From JANNBN01 sp031430595 (GTDB lineage Bacteria > Actinomycetota > Acidimicrobiia > Acidimicrobiales > JANYDT01), in NCBI GenBank assembly GCA_031430595.1, contig JANPBU010000052.1:1-64000 (forward strand): 64,000 nucleotides of DNA, read 5' to 3'. This document shows positions 45,034 to 53,244 of this stretch, one piece after another. Positions within the stretch are counted from its first letter, which is position 1, and every line of letters begins with the position of its first letter. The notes beneath the pieces are model-generated. The model saw nothing but the letters and a program-made list of their open reading frames with translations. It did not search any database and had not been told where the DNA came from. The position numbers and the translations under genes were made by a program.

Positions 45034-45839
45034 AGCTCGACGTCAACAATCAATGGGGCATGATCGGAAGGGAGTTTACCCTTGCGAGCATTGCGGTCAA
45101 CAATCGACCACCGGGTTGCATCGACAACCGACTTGGTTCCGTAGGCCAGATCGATTCTCATGCCGCGGTGCATATGGAAATCGCCAGCGCGATAGTCCCA
45201 GTATGTGTACAGACCATTTTGAGGGTAAAGGTGACGAAAAAGGTCGGCCATCCCCCACTGTTCAAGGTTCGTAAGCATGGCTCGTTCTTTATCTGTGACG
45301 TGGGTGCAATTGATCAGCTTCGCCGGGTCAGGAACATCTCGATCGTCAGGGGCCACGTTGAAATCACCCAGAATCATCACGTGATCCTTGGGGGAAGTAA
45401 GCCGCTCAAAATGTCGGCGAAGGTGTGCCAACCAGACAAGCTTTGCTCCGTAATGCGGGTCGTCGAGCGAGCGACCGTTCGGCACGTACACACTGCACAC
45501 CAATAACCCACCGCACCGAGCGGTCACGATTCGCGCTTCGCCGAGAATGCCAGTGCGGTACTCATCGATCTCGTCTTCGGGCAATGCCAAATCTGGGACG
45601 AACCCATGCACAACTTCACCGATACCGACTTTGCTGAGGATCGCCACCCCGTTCCATTGGCCTTGCCCAACGTGCACCGACTCGTACCCAAGGGCCCCGA
45701 ATGTCAGCGCCGGAAACGTTGCGTCAGACATTTTGGTTTCCTGCAGGCACAGCACGTCGGGCTGAATTTCGTTCAACCACTCTTCAACCCGCGGAAGCCG
45801 GGCCTTCAAAGAGTTCACATTCCAAGTGGCGATTCGCAC
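45030..45839 (-). CDS. xthA: Exodeoxyribonuclease III
   Basis: The 269-residue apurinic endonuclease/3' exonuclease has the EEP fold: MRIATWNVNSLKARL, DVLCLQETK (catalytic Glu), GDFNVAPDDRDV, DYRAGDF and PSDHAPLIVDVEL (catalytic Asp/His). It cuts at abasic sites in base-excision repair. The start is GTG 45839. The gene leads a three-gene minus-strand operon. Confidence 0.95.
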   Translation of the reverse strand: MRIATWNVNSLKARLPRVEEWLNEIQPDVLCLQETKMSDATFPALTFGALGYESVHVGQGQWNGVAILSKVGIGEVVHGFVPDLALPEDEIDEYRTGILGEARIVTARCGGLLVCSVYVPNGRSLDDPHYGAKLVWLAHLRRHFERLTSPKDHVMILGDFNVAPDDRDVPDPAKLINCTHVTDKERAMLTNLEQWGMADLFRHLYPQNGLYTYWDYRAGDFHMHRGMRIDLAYGTKSVVDATRWSIVDRNARKGKLPSDHAPLIVDVEL

Positions 45840-45906
45840 CCTGAGAGGTTAGGGCCGAACGGGCCGTCCGAATGCAACAACTTGGCGGTCATTTGCCATA
45901 TCCGCC

Positions 45907-46007
45907 GCGCCCACTTCCGGCCGTTTCCGCGCCCACCTCCGACCATTTCAACGAAAAAAGCGGCGATTACCGCCGAAGTGGGCGCGAATCGATAGAGAGG
46001 TGGGCGC
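45907..46007. repeat. Four-copy inverted/direct motif GCGCCCAC(T/C)TC
   Basis: GCGCCCACTTC at 45907-45917 and GCGCCCACCTC at 45929-45939 are direct copies 22 bp apart. Their exact complements GAAGTGGGCGC (45975-45985) and GAGGTGGGCGC (45997-46007) follow, also 22 bp apart. They can pair as nested or crossed stems around the central hairpin. Confidence 0.8.
45955..45975 (-). terminator. Rho-independent terminator for the FAS1-OmpA gene
   Basis: On the minus strand the stem CGGCG / CGCCG around a GTAAT loop is followed at once by C and TTTTTT. It lies about 200 bp after the stop of the FAS1-OmpA gene, on the same strand. The orientation and the U-run support termination there. Confidence 0.7.
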
Positions 46008-46175
46008 GCAACGGCCCGGGTTGCCCAACCAATAAAGGTGGGGGCAAGCCCGGGCCGTGCCAGCGGTGGATTCCATCCAGGATCCACCTGCCGCAAGTCG
46101 TTGTATGTGTAAAGAATCACCCCGCCAGAAGCGGGACCACCACCATACGCCATCGACGGGGGTTACCCGCACAAA

Positions 46176-47582
46176 TTACGGCTGAATTTCGATGGTGACT
46201 TTGCGGCTCTTTGCCTCATCGGCATCGGGCTGCGTATCGCCAACTGCGTCGACACTGAACGTCACGTTCGAAGCGGCGTCGGCCAAACCAGCAATCAGCT
46301 GACCCTTCACGTTTTCGGCCCGCTCGATCGACAAGGCCTTGTTCTTGGCGGCATTGCCCTTAGCCGAAGCGTGTCCGACAATGGTGACCTTCGACCCAGC
46401 TGGCAAAGCCTTAAGCACGGTGATGGCACCCTCAAGCTTGTCCTGAGCAGCATCGTCCACCAATGAAGATCCGTTTGCGAAATAGACCGTTAGGTTCTCT
46501 GGAACCGCAACCGCAGCAGGTTCAACTGCAGCCGGAGCGCTTCCGGCGAGAAGTGCAGCGACGTCAACAGACTTCGGAACAAGCACCTTGTCGATGACAT
46601 GGATGACACCGTTTGATGCGGCTATATCGGTCGCGGTAACCGTGGTGTCACCGTTGAGCTTCACTCCACCATCGGTAGAGATAACAAACTCGGAACCTTC
46701 GACCGTCTTGACTGGGCCAGCGACAACGTCAGCAGCCAGGACCTTGCCCGACACCACGTGGTACGTCAAGATCTTGGTGAGGGCATCTTTGTTTTCTGGC
46801 TTCAACAACGCCTCAACCAGGCCAGCGGGTAGAGCTGCAAACGCAGCATCGGTAGGAGCAAAGACAGTGAACGGCCCGGCACCCTGAAGCGTCTCGGTGA
46901 GACCAGCAGCGTTAACCGCAGCAGCCAGCGTGTTGAATGACCCAGCTGCTCCGGCAACCGACAACAGGTCACCAGGGGCAGCGGCAGCAGCGGCGACGGT
47001 GGTTGGAGCAATTGAAGTTTCTGCAGTAACGGTTTCGGCTGGCACAGTCTCAACGGCAGCAACCGTCGTGTCGAGGGCAATGGTTTCTTCGACGGCAACG
47101 CTGTCTTCAACCACTTCGGTGTCTTCCACCGGGGCGCTACTGCTTCCGCCACAGCGAGGTAGCAACCATCCGAGGAACGCAATTGCAACGACGGCTGGAA
47201 GTAGCCACAACAGGCCCTTGCCCTTCTTCTTGCCGTCGTCTTTGAGGTCAACAGCAGACTTTCCGGCCATCGCAGCCGCACCAGCAGCCGCACCAACACC
47301 GCCAGCCCCGACACCGGCAGCTATGCCGCCAATGCCCTTAAACAGGTCCATTCCGGGAAGGTCGACGCTTGAAAGGGCACCCTTCAACGGCGAGAGGTCA
47401 CCGGCTTGAACACGGGTTTCAATCTTTTCAAATTCACCGTTCGGAAGACGGCCTTTCAGCCAGGCGAACTTGCCCTGGGAAAATTGGTCTTTGAACCAGG
47501 TGATGTCATTTGCCTTCAACCGGTCAAGGATGTGGCGAAGTGTTTCGAGCGAAGGTAGGTCAGGGGGTAGGTCAATAGCCAT
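46176..47582 (-). CDS. FAS1 (fasciclin) - OmpA fusion envelope protein
   Basis: From ATG 47582 the protein has 468 residues. Residues 1-118 form an N-terminal part with amphipathic helices and a Gly/Ala-rich patch. A membrane segment lies at about 124-142, then a Thr/Val/Ala linker (150-202), a FAS1 domain (203-340, FTVFAPTDAAFAALP and YHVVSGKV), and an OmpA-like peptidoglycan-binding domain (365-468, IVGHASAKGNAAKNKALSIERA, quoted from IVGHA). The fusion should bridge membrane, cell wall and an external partner. ATG 47618 is an alternative start. Confidence 0.87.
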   Translation of the reverse strand: MAIDLPPDLPSLETLRHILDRLKANDITWFKDQFSQGKFAWLKGRLPNGEFEKIETRVQAGDLSPLKGALSSVDLPGMDLFKGIGGIAAGVGAGGVGAAAGAAAMAGKSAVDLKDDGKKKGKGLLWLLPAVVAIAFLGWLLPRCGGSSSAPVEDTEVVEDSVAVEETIALDTTVAAVETVPAETVTAETSIAPTTVAAAAAAPGDLLSVAGAAGSFNTLAAAVNAAGLTETLQGAGPFTVFAPTDAAFAALPAGLVEALLKPENKDALTKILTYHVVSGKVLAADVVAGPVKTVEGSEFVISTDGGVKLNGDTTVTATDIAASNGVIHVIDKVLVPKSVDVAALLAGSAPAAVEPAAVAVPENLTVYFANGSSLVDDAAQDKLEGAITVLKALPAGSKVTIVGHASAKGNAAKNKALSIERAENVKGQLIAGLADAASNVTFSVDAVGDTQPDADEAKSRKVTIEIQP

Positions 47583-47648
47583 GCCATCAGTATGAATGAA
47601 AAAGCCGAATCTTCCCACCCCTCGTAGGTAACCACCCCCAAACGAAGC

Positions 47649-48608
47649 TCAGACCGCGAACTCGCTGAGGCGAAGCATTGTTGTTCGAAATTCCCGGATC
47701 GTTCGATGCAAAATTTCGGATACCGGTTCAACCTTTTCGATACGACCGGCGACCTGACCCGACAGTGCAATCGCAGCTTCCATATCTCCCCCAAAGTAGA
47801 GGTCCAGAGCGTTGGCTAGGTGTTCCATCCCAACATGATCTTGGTGTTCCAGGGCCGAAGTTTTTTCAGTCCTCAGGGCTCGAAGACCCGGCTTCGAAAA
47901 GCGGTTCAGAAACACCGTGTCAGTTTCGGCGGCGTCAATAATCGCTTGTTTCCAATTGGCGTGGACCGGCGATTCTGCGGCACTCACCATACGGGTGCCC
48001 ATTTGCACTGCGTCGGCACCAAGCGCAAAAGCAGCCGCCATAGTTACCCCGTCGCAAATGCCCCCAGCTGCCACAATCGGAACCCGAACTTTAGAGGCGA
48101 CCAACGGAAGTAGCACCATTGTTGCGACGTCTCTGGGGTTTTTGAAACCTCCTCCTTCGCCGCCCTCGACAACCAAACCATCGACACCGGCAGCGACCGC
48201 TTTGAGCGCTCCGGCGAGGGTGGGCACGACATGGAAAACCGTAAGCCCAGCCGCCTTCAGTTGTGCTGTGTATTTGGTCGGATCCCCGGCGCTTGTGGTG
48301 ACAAATCTCACACCTTGCTCCACGACGAATTCGACGATGTTTGGGTCTCGAACGAAGGCTTGGGCGATGTTTACCCCGAAAGGTTTATCGGTGAGGTCGC
48401 GCATTTTGGCGATTTCGGCCTTAACGTTGTCGAGTTCGCCAGACGACGTTTCGATGATCCCCATTCCACCGGCATTCGATACCGCCGAAGCCAGCTGAGC
48501 TCGCGCAATCCATCCCATCGGGGCCTGAATAATGGGATAGTCGACGCCAAGCAACTCAGTGATTTTGGTTCGAACGGGTGCGGGACGATCTTCGAAGGTT
48601 GAGCTCAC
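47649..48608 (-). CDS. Nitronate monooxygenase family flavoprotein (2-nitropropane dioxygenase-like)
   Basis: The 319-residue FMN enzyme has the NMO/FabK-type pattern: YPIIQAPMGWIARAQLASAV, GVNIAQAFVRDP, VDGLVVEGGEGGG, PIVAAGGICDGVTMAAAFALGADAVQMGTR (quoted in parts). It oxidises nitroalkanes, or acts as an enoyl reductase in FabK-like members. The specificity cannot be fixed from sequence alone. It is monocistronic on the minus strand. Confidence 0.88.
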   Translation of the reverse strand: MSSTFEDRPAPVRTKITELLGVDYPIIQAPMGWIARAQLASAVSNAGGMGIIETSSGELDNVKAEIAKMRDLTDKPFGVNIAQAFVRDPNIVEFVVEQGVRFVTTSAGDPTKYTAQLKAAGLTVFHVVPTLAGALKAVAAGVDGLVVEGGEGGGFKNPRDVATMVLLPLVASKVRVPIVAAGGICDGVTMAAAFALGADAVQMGTRMVSAAESPVHANWKQAIIDAAETDTVFLNRFSKPGLRALRTEKTSALEHQDHVGMEHLANALDLYFGGDMEAAIALSGQVAGRIEKVEPVSEILHRTIREFRTTMLRLSEFAV

Positions 48609-48664
48609 ACCTCCAGTGTGTCATTCACGTGGCTCGCTGAACCAGTTCGACAAAAACTATGCCG

Positions 48665-48979
48665 CTACGCGGTTTGTTCGCCTCGGCCTAACCTGACGGC
48701 TTTGCCCACTACGCTTCGCAACAGCGCCTCATCGGTGCCGCTTTTGACGAGTTCAGCGACCCTCGCTTCGAGCTCGGCGGCCAGAGCCGGTTGCGCTCCA
48801 CCGTGATTCGTACCTCGAACCACGGCGTTCACGACAATCAACACAATCATCGCGGAAGCTCCAAACATGCCGAATGCCATGGCTCCACCAATATTCTCTC
48901 GAATATTCGTGACAATCATTCCGGCGATACTCACGACACAGCACACCGCCACGATTCGTTGCAAGACTTTAAGCGGCAT
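48665..48979 (-). CDS. Small two-segment membrane protein, unknown function
   Basis: The 104-residue protein has two hydrophobic stretches (IVAVCCVVSIAGMIVT; GMFGASAMIVLIVVNAVV) and a soluble helical C-terminus (AAELEARVAELVKSGTDEALLRSVVG, quoted by its start AAELEARVAEL). No family was recognised. It is separated from EttA by 2 bp on the same strand, suggesting cotranscription. Confidence 0.65.
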   Translation of the reverse strand: MPLKVLQRIVAVCCVVSIAGMIVTNIRENIGGAMAFGMFGASAMIVLIVVNAVVRGTNHGGAQPALAAELEARVAELVKSGTDEALLRSVVGKAVRLGRGEQTA

Positions 48980-48981
48980 GG

Positions 48982-50685
48982 CTAACGCACGAGCGGCTTG
49001 AACTTGAAACGGTGAGGCTGGTCAGCATCGGCCCCAAGCTCCTTCCGACGCATTGCCTCATAGTCAGCAAAGTTACCTTCGAACCAACGAACTTGACTAT
49101 CACCTTCGAACGCAAGAACGTGTGTACAGATACGGTTCAAGAACCAGCGATCGTGACTAATAACCACCGCACAACCCGGGAAGGCAATGAGAGCATCTTC
49201 TAATGCGCGCAGAGTATCAACATCAAGATCGTTCGTTGGTTCGTCAAGCAGCAATACGTTTCCACCAGACTTCAACAGCTTCGCCAACTGCACCCGGTTG
49301 CGTTCACCACCCGACAGGTCACCCACCTTTTTCTGCTGGTCGGCACCCTTAAAGTTAAACGACGCACAGTACGCCCGACCGTTGATCACCCGGCCATTGA
49401 ACTTGAACTCGTCAAACCCATCGGTGATTTCTTCGTACGCAGTTTTTTCGGGGTCAAGGTCATCGCGACTCTGATCAACGTATGCAAGCTTAACGGTTGA
49501 ACCAATCGTGAGCTTGCCTTCGTCCGGTTGCTCTACCCCCATAATCATGCGGAAAAGCGTCGTTTTACCCGCACCGTTGGCACCAACAATGCCAACAATG
49601 CCCGCCGGTGGCAGCTTGAACTCAAGACTTTCAATCAAGAGCTTGTCGCCGAACCCCTTCGATAATCCGTCGGCATGAATAACAATGTCACCAAGACGTG
49701 GTGGCGTCGGGATCACAATTTCTAACTTCGACTGCTGTCCATCGGCACTCTGAGCCTCAGCAAGCAACTCTTCGTATGCACTCAAACGAGCCTTACTCTT
49801 CGCCTGGCGGGCGCGCGGCGACTGCTTCACCCACTCGAGTTCCTGGGCCAATGCGCGCTGACGGGCCGACACAGTTTTCTCTTCCGAAGCAAGTCGCGCC
49901 CGCTTCTGGTCAAGCCACCCGGAGTAGTTTCCCTCGTACGGAATGCCCGCGCCCCGATCCAGTTCGAGAATCCAACCGGCGGCATTATCGAGGAAGTATC
50001 GATCATGGGTAACAGCCACAACCGTGCCCGTATAATCCTGAAGAAAGCGCTCTAACCAAGCAACCGACTCTGCGTCGAGATGGTTCGTAGGTTCGTCAAG
50101 CAGCAACAAATCGGGCTTCGAAAGCAGCAATTTGCACAAGGCCACCCGCCGTTTTTCACCCCCGGAAAGCGTTGTAACACCCGAATCTGACGGCGGACAA
50201 CGCAATGCATCCATAGCAATTTCGAGTTGACGGTCAAGATCCCAAGCGTTGGCAGCGTCGATCTTGTCTTGGAGGTCTGCCTGTTCGGCCAACAACTTAT
50301 CGAAGTCAGCGTCGGGCTCACCCATGGCCTCGCACACAACGTTGTAACGATCAACTAACCCCGCTATTTCGGCGACGCCTTCCTTCACGTTTCCGAGCAC
50401 ATCTTTATCGGGGTTGAGTAACGGTTCTTGGGCCAGATAACCAACCGAAAAACCGGGGGTGAGGCGGGCTTCGCCGGTAAAGCCGTCATCGACACCAGCC
50501 ATAATCTTCAACAAGCTCGACTTGCCAGAACCGTTCGACCCGAGCACCCCGATCTTCGCGCCTGGCCACATAGAAATGTGGATGCCTTTGAGCACTTCAC
50601 GGTCGGGTGGGTAAAACCGGCGCAAATCGCGCATTGTATAGATGAAGCGACTTTTGTCCATGCCATCGTTCTTGGGGGCTGCCAT
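48982..50685 (-). CDS. ettA: Energy-dependent translational throttle protein EttA
   Basis: The 567-residue ABC-F ATPase binds the ribosomal E site and gates translation by ADP/ATP. The sequence shows FIYTMRDLRRFYPPDREVLKGI, Walker A GSNGSGKSS and GANGAGKTT, the long inter-domain arm, two LSGGE/LSGGERN signatures and DEPTNHLDAESVAWLERFL. The length and the two-domain layout are normal for EttA. It is the second ABC-F protein in this window. Confidence 0.93.
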   Translation of the reverse strand: MAAPKNDGMDKSRFIYTMRDLRRFYPPDREVLKGIHISMWPGAKIGVLGSNGSGKSSLLKIMAGVDDGFTGEARLTPGFSVGYLAQEPLLNPDKDVLGNVKEGVAEIAGLVDRYNVVCEAMGEPDADFDKLLAEQADLQDKIDAANAWDLDRQLEIAMDALRCPPSDSGVTTLSGGEKRRVALCKLLLSKPDLLLLDEPTNHLDAESVAWLERFLQDYTGTVVAVTHDRYFLDNAAGWILELDRGAGIPYEGNYSGWLDQKRARLASEEKTVSARQRALAQELEWVKQSPRARQAKSKARLSAYEELLAEAQSADGQQSKLEIVIPTPPRLGDIVIHADGLSKGFGDKLLIESLEFKLPPAGIVGIVGANGAGKTTLFRMIMGVEQPDEGKLTIGSTVKLAYVDQSRDDLDPEKTAYEEITDGFDEFKFNGRVINGRAYCASFNFKGADQQKKVGDLSGGERNRVQLAKLLKSGGNVLLLDEPTNDLDVDTLRALEDALIAFPGCAVVISHDRWFLNRICTHVLAFEGDSQVRWFEGNFADYEAMRRKELGADADQPHRFKFKPLVR

Positions 50686-50698
50686 CCCTACAAACTAG

Positions 50699-51485
50699 TT
50701 ACCAGATCCAACCTTCGATGGCAGCGCCTGCTGGCAACGTTGCAGGCAATGGCGGTAACGAACCCGCGACCACTCGACGCCACATTCCGACTGCGCTCAA
50801 CAATGCATCGAAAGCGTCTTCAGAGCCAACGGCTCGGTGAAGGATTTCGCCTGAAATCTCAACGTCGGCGAACATCCTCGGTCTCATGAGGTATTCACTT
50901 CGGGCTGCTTCGTTCGACTTCACCACCGGCCCGGTATGCATCCTCGGATACATCTCGACCACCGTGCACTGACCGACGGGGCTAAACGGCCAAATAGCGA
51001 ATCTGGCCTCGACCAATTCGAGCAAGAACGGAATCCCCCTCAGCGACCCGGTTCCGACTGACCCGGCACCACCGATCTGGAACGTTGACTTTGGGACGAA
51101 CCCTGGTCGCAGCGCAAGTTCAGTTTGTCGAAACCCCCGTTCGCCCTCATGAGGGTTTGCCTTGCCGGGACGACCCCAAAACGGCGGGTTGCACGAACCC
51201 AACCATTCCTCGGCCTGTGCAGCCGTCACGGCCCAGAGCGAGGCTGCGTCGGTGACACCGAGACTGTTCGCGAACCAGCTCGGAAACCCGAACGAAAAAT
51301 CGAGACCCACCATGAGCTGTTCACCTAAGCGCCGGCAAGCATTAGCCACCGCAGCCACTTCGTTGATGGTTTCGCTACGACTTCGCCCCGATTCCAGACG
51401 ATCAACCCGGTTGGCGGTTACTTCAGCCAACCAGATTCGACGTTCAGAGCCAACCTTTGCCCCCGACCAATCAACAGCGATTACC
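50699..51485 (-). CDS. RNase-H-like (DUF429-like) protein, start uncertain
   Basis: Residues VIAVDWSGAKVGSERRIWLAE form an RNase-H-like first strand, and MVGLDFSFGFPSWFANSLG supplies a second acidic strand. The function of this actinobacterial family is unknown. TTG 51430 starts after the first acidic strand, so it would lose a catalytic Asp. The frame is open back to 51485 and beyond, but has no ATG, GTG or TTG before the TAG upstream of 51530. ATG 51508 lies in the wrong frame, with a ribosome site AAGGGG close by. A one-base indel would connect them. Confidence 0.6.
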
Positions 51486-51532
51486 CGCCGGCCTCCGGTC
51501 GGGACATCCCCTTGTTTGATTGTCCTGACAGC

Positions 51533-53149
51533 CTATGAAGCGCAGAGTGAGCCGACCGGTGGAAGCACCACGTCAATCACAAACGAGACCGCAAAGTCAG
51601 CAACGCACTTCGAATCGGGGATGGCCCCATGCGACGAACCGTTTCGGCTTACCAGCACGCCGCCGGTGGTGGCCTGCATGCCAACCTGCCACTGGTATGG
51701 GGTCTGCATGTCGTTATACGAGCCAATGAGCAACACCGGGACGATTCCGTTTGGGACAATCGGGGGTTGCGCAAGAGCAGGAACCGGCCAGAAAAGGCAA
51801 GCACTGGTTTGTCCGGTCCCAAGCGCGATCCCTGTCATATGCGGGGCGATCGTAAACATGCGCTCGTACGACTGCTGTTCAACGGCCGGGTCACGGTTAT
51901 AGAAACCGTCGCGGCACACATAGGCATCGAAGAACGGTTCAGAGTCGACGAGGTTGATCGAACTCGACCGAGGCAACAACGGGATTTCCTTTTCTGGAAA
52001 ATTCGAAGTGGTTGCTTTCAGTAGACCCTCAGCCAACTTTGGCCAACCAAGTTCTCGTTCGGACAACAACAAATACATTTTGATTTCGAATTCAGCTTGG
52101 CGACCCGACGCCGGGTTCTGCAACAAACGGATATTTGGGAACTTCGTTTGAATCGCTTCGTACCGCTTCACCAGGTCGGTTCCGTCGTTAAACGCACATG
52201 GCGTAAACGTTCCGTCAGAGCATGCTTTCAAGAAAGCCAACAGGGTTCGCTCGCGCGACCCAGCCTGCTCTTCACGAATTCGGGTCCCGAAAACTGTGTT
52301 GTCAAGGCCCGAGTCAAGAATCACTGTACGTAGCGTCTGCGGAAAGAGTTGTGCATACATCGCCCCGAGGTATCCGCCGTACGAAAAGCCCAAGTAGTTG
52401 GCCTTGGCTTCACCGAGGGCTTGGCGCACCCAGTCGTGATCGGTAGCCGAACTTACGGTGTCGACGTACTTCAGGTATTGGCCGCTTGCCTTGGCACAGC
52501 CTCTGGTGTAATTCGCCAAAAGGGCGTTGTAGTCAGCTGCTCGACGGTTCGGTTCGCTTTCGCACAGCACGGGCGTCGACTTTTCGGTGCCGCGTGGGTC
52601 AAGACCAATGATGTCGAATCGGTCGATCATCGGGGCCGGGAAAATTCGCTCTGCAAACCGAACGAGGCCAGAGGTTCCGCCGCCAGGGCCTCCAGGGTTA
52701 ACAAACATGATGCCAATTCGGTTGGCCTGATCTCTGGCCTTGCGCCGGGTGACGTTCAACTCAATCATCGGGCTGCGCTTGTCGGCGTAGTTCATCGGGG
52801 CTAACACCGTCGCGCACTCAACTGCTTCAAAGCATGGCTTGAATGCAGCGGCGGGGGGTACGGTCCAGTCGGTTGTTCGTTTAGGGAATCGGTAGATTCC
52901 ATCGGGTGACTCGGTGACGACGGCCTTTGCGTTTGCCGACACCGGTGCCTTTTTGACCTTTGACTTCGGCTTCGCCTCAGCGGTTCCGCTGGTTGCCCCA
53001 AGCATGACGAGGCTCAACGCCACAAACAATGCACCCACGTTTTTCAAAAGGGGCCGACGACCGGGCGAACGATGATGGGTAGAACGATGGGGGGAGGATG
53101 TGAGCGACCGCACATATCCACCGTACAGGCCGTTTGAAGTTAGCGACAC
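51533..53149 (-). CDS. Secreted alpha/beta hydrolase, tripeptidyl aminopeptidase-like
   Basis: The 538-residue protein has an N-terminal signal region (LLKNVGALFVALSLVMLGATSGTAEA) and the family pattern: NPGGPGGGTSG (oxyanion), DPRGTEKS, the nucleophile elbow GFSYGG, and a C-terminal SHGAIPDSKC with the catalytic His. It resembles secreted mycobacterial/streptomycete aminopeptidases (SlpD/SlpE, Tap). It probably frees peptides outside the cell. It is divergent from kgd. Confidence 0.88.
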   Translation of the reverse strand: MSLTSNGLYGGYVRSLTSSPHRSTHHRSPGRRPLLKNVGALFVALSLVMLGATSGTAEAKPKSKVKKAPVSANAKAVVTESPDGIYRFPKRTTDWTVPPAAAFKPCFEAVECATVLAPMNYADKRSPMIELNVTRRKARDQANRIGIMFVNPGGPGGGTSGLVRFAERIFPAPMIDRFDIIGLDPRGTEKSTPVLCESEPNRRAADYNALLANYTRGCAKASGQYLKYVDTVSSATDHDWVRQALGEAKANYLGFSYGGYLGAMYAQLFPQTLRTVILDSGLDNTVFGTRIREEQAGSRERTLLAFLKACSDGTFTPCAFNDGTDLVKRYEAIQTKFPNIRLLQNPASGRQAEFEIKMYLLLSERELGWPKLAEGLLKATTSNFPEKEIPLLPRSSSINLVDSEPFFDAYVCRDGFYNRDPAVEQQSYERMFTIAPHMTGIALGTGQTSACLFWPVPALAQPPIVPNGIVPVLLIGSYNDMQTPYQWQVGMQATTGGVLVSRNGSSHGAIPDSKCVADFAVSFVIDVVLPPVGSLCAS

Positions 53150-53244
53150 CGCCTAAACAGTTGATTTTTCGAATCGAACAACTCAGCAAATATGCCGCAA
53201 TGCAGCACAAAATGGGAACAGAGGCCCGGCTAGTCTGATCTGTC

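Larger units (their letters stand above)
45840..46175. other. Densely structured intergenic region between xthA and the FAS1-OmpA gene
   Basis: No gene is supported here. It contains a terminator-like hairpin for the upstream gene (separate entry) and paired copies of a GCGCCCAC(T/C)TC motif. There is also a long hairpin (46012-46026 with 46042-46057, one bulge) and a smaller one (GGTGGAT 46065-46071 with ATCCACC 46082-46088). Confidence 0.65.
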
